Assembly (NCBI RefSeq): GCF_030317205.1
Contig: NZ_JASZYB010000001.1
Location: forward strand, 2,829,419 to 2,893,418
Source: Variovorax sp. J2L1-78
GTDB lineage: Bacteria; Pseudomonadota; Gammaproteobacteria; Burkholderiales; Burkholderiaceae_C
Length of the DNA: 64,000 nt
Direction: 5' to 3'
A program made the translations under genes and the position numbers. How positions within the stretch are numbered: position 1 is the first letter of the stretch; the number at the start of each line of letters is the position of its first letter. This document shows, piece by piece, positions 63,092 through 64,000 of the stretch. The notes under the pieces were generated by a model. The model ran no database searches, was not told where the DNA came from, and worked only from the letters and a program-made list of their open reading frames with translations.

Positions 63092-64000
63092 CTACTCCCT
63101 CGGCACCATGCCGGAACGCTGCCGCATCGCGCGCAACATGCACTCCCAGCACACGCTAAGGGGTGCAGGCACGGGTTTCGTGTCCGGCCCTGGCGTCGCA
63201 TGCTGCCCCGCATGTTCGACCCAGCTGCCCAGCGTGCCGTGCTGGATGCCCCCTGCGCTCCACGCGCTGAAGCTGGTGCCGCCGTTCACTACCACCTTCT
63301 TCTTGGCGATGAGGTAGACGGTGTCTTCTGTGCTCACGATGTCGATGTCTTTCAACGCGGTCGCGTCGATCGCGTCGGCGTGTGCTTCGATCTGTACATC
63401 GCCGTCGGATGCGAAGGCCTTGATGCCGCTCTTGAGGGCAAAGGCCCGGATGCCGTCGGCCACGCTCGCCAGGATGCGCTTTCCGGCACTGAACGATGCA
63501 TGGCCGCCGCTTGTCAGTTGAATGTGCTGACCGGCATGGAGGTGCAGGTCGGTGCTGGCGGTCGCCTCGACGCCCTCGGGGCTGGCCAGCACCAGATGCG
63601 GCTCGGCGATTTCAGGGAAACGGCCTTCGGCCGGCTGCCCTCCTTGGCCTCGTATCGCGTCGTTCTGGCTCTTGATGGCTTTCGCGACGGCGTTCTGGTC
63701 GTCCGCACGGTCCTGCGCTTTGGCGAGGCCAGCAGCGTCCGCCAGGCCTTCGATCTGATCGCGCGCCGACGTCAGGCGACCGACCGTCTCGCCCATGTCC
63801 GTCACATGGTTGGCGGCGTTGCTTCTCGCCTCGGTGGTGATCAGCATCCCGTCCTTGGCCCGTATGGCCCCGTGCCCATCGGTGCGCAGCTCGAACCCCT
63901 CCCCCCTCGGGTCCTTCCTCCCCGCGTTGTCCTCCACCCGCGTGATGAACCCCAGGCTCAGCGAGCTCGACTGGTGGTCGCTCTTGAGCTGCGCCTGGAT
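63092..64000 (-). CDS. vgrG: VgrG spike protein, C-terminal DUF2345 region (5' end beyond window)
   Basis: The frame is open to the window edge, beginning IQAQLKSDHQSSSLSLGFIT. It carries the late gp5-like and DUF2345 segments (GFELRTDGHGAIRAKDGMLI, then LHLHAGQHIQLTSGGHASFS and TEDTVYLIAKKKVVVNGG). The tail ends VCWECMLRAMRQRSGMVPRE, with a CxxC. VgrG forms the puncturing tip of the T6SS, and the DUF2345 end with its tail is a known docking site for adaptors and cargo. Only the last 302 residues are visible. Confidence 0.93.
   Translation of the reverse strand: MQAQLKSDHQSSSLSLGFITRVEDNAGRKDPRGEGFELRTDGHGAIRAKDGMLITTEARSNAANHVTDMGETVGRLTSARDQIEGLADAAGLAKAQDRADDQNAVAKAIKSQNDAIRGQGGQPAEGRFPEIAEPHLVLASPEGVEATASTDLHLHAGQHIQLTSGGHASFSAGKRILASVADGIRAFALKSGIKAFASDGDVQIEAHADAIDATALKDIDIVSTEDTVYLIAKKKVVVNGGTSFSAWSAGGIQHGTLGSWVEHAGQHATPGPDTKPVPAPLSVCWECMLRAMRQRSGMVPRE

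Overview
The window is GC-rich, densely coded chromosomal DNA of a betaproteobacterium. Gene order and protein style point to the Comamonadaceae (Variovorax/Acidovorax-like); the genus is an inference. Supporting blocks are yqgE-ruvX-pyrR-pyrB-pyrC', dusB-fis-purH, rubredoxin beside the pilGHIJ-chpA chemosensory operon with thiD-hemL opposite, and a Burkholderiales-type type VI secretion (T6SS) locus. No stretch longer than about 235 bases lacks a gene. I saw no rRNA, CRISPR array, intact IS or prophage.

Region by region. (1) 1-6550: a probably metabolic cluster. It has an ornithine-cyclodeaminase-like gene (cut by the window edge), a 1155-residue molybdopterin oxidoreductase fused to a flavin/2Fe-2S reductase, an AtoE-type transporter, and a divergent LysR regulator over a candidate operator. 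(2) 6563-15144: a beta-propeller lipoprotein, an acyltransferase, the pyrimidine genes (with a dihydroorotase-like protein that lacks its metal ligands), ruvX, yqgE, photolyase and a LuxR-type regulator. (3) 15297-25191: the twitching-motility chemosensory system (chpA/pilL, pilJ, pilI, pilH, pilG), then a rubredoxin. (4) 25342-39684: housekeeping genes (thiD, hemL, purH, fis, dusB, a SNARE-associated/DedA-like protein, GST, ychF, MOSC protein, UbiH-like monooxygenase, dsbC, M61 peptidase, DUF2325, enoyl-CoA hydratase). (5) 39719-43273: an ECF sigma factor, a likely partner membrane protein, and a divergent VWA lipoprotein. (6) 43310-64000: tRNA(CAT) with promoter and terminator, then the T6SS locus: tssJ on +, and on - a putative inner-membrane protein, tssA, tssG, tssF, tssE, tagJ, an FHA/TagK-like gene, tagF, tssM and OmpA-type tssL, followed to the right by an effector module.

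The most interesting part is that effector module (57930-64000). Transcribed right to left, it holds a VgrG with DUF2345 tail (partial), a DUF4123 adaptor, a 974-residue protein with a complete calcineurin-type metallophosphoesterase core, and a lower-GC lipoprotein built of beta-helix/pentapeptide-like repeats. By position the phosphoesterase is a candidate T6SS cargo effector and the lipoprotein a candidate immunity protein. I do not recognise this pairing as a described family.

A second notable observation is a 129-bp, nearly palindromic repeat present twice (332-460 and 28072-28200). In both places its end supplies the TGA stop codon of an unrelated gene, and the differences in its terminal arms largely preserve pairing.
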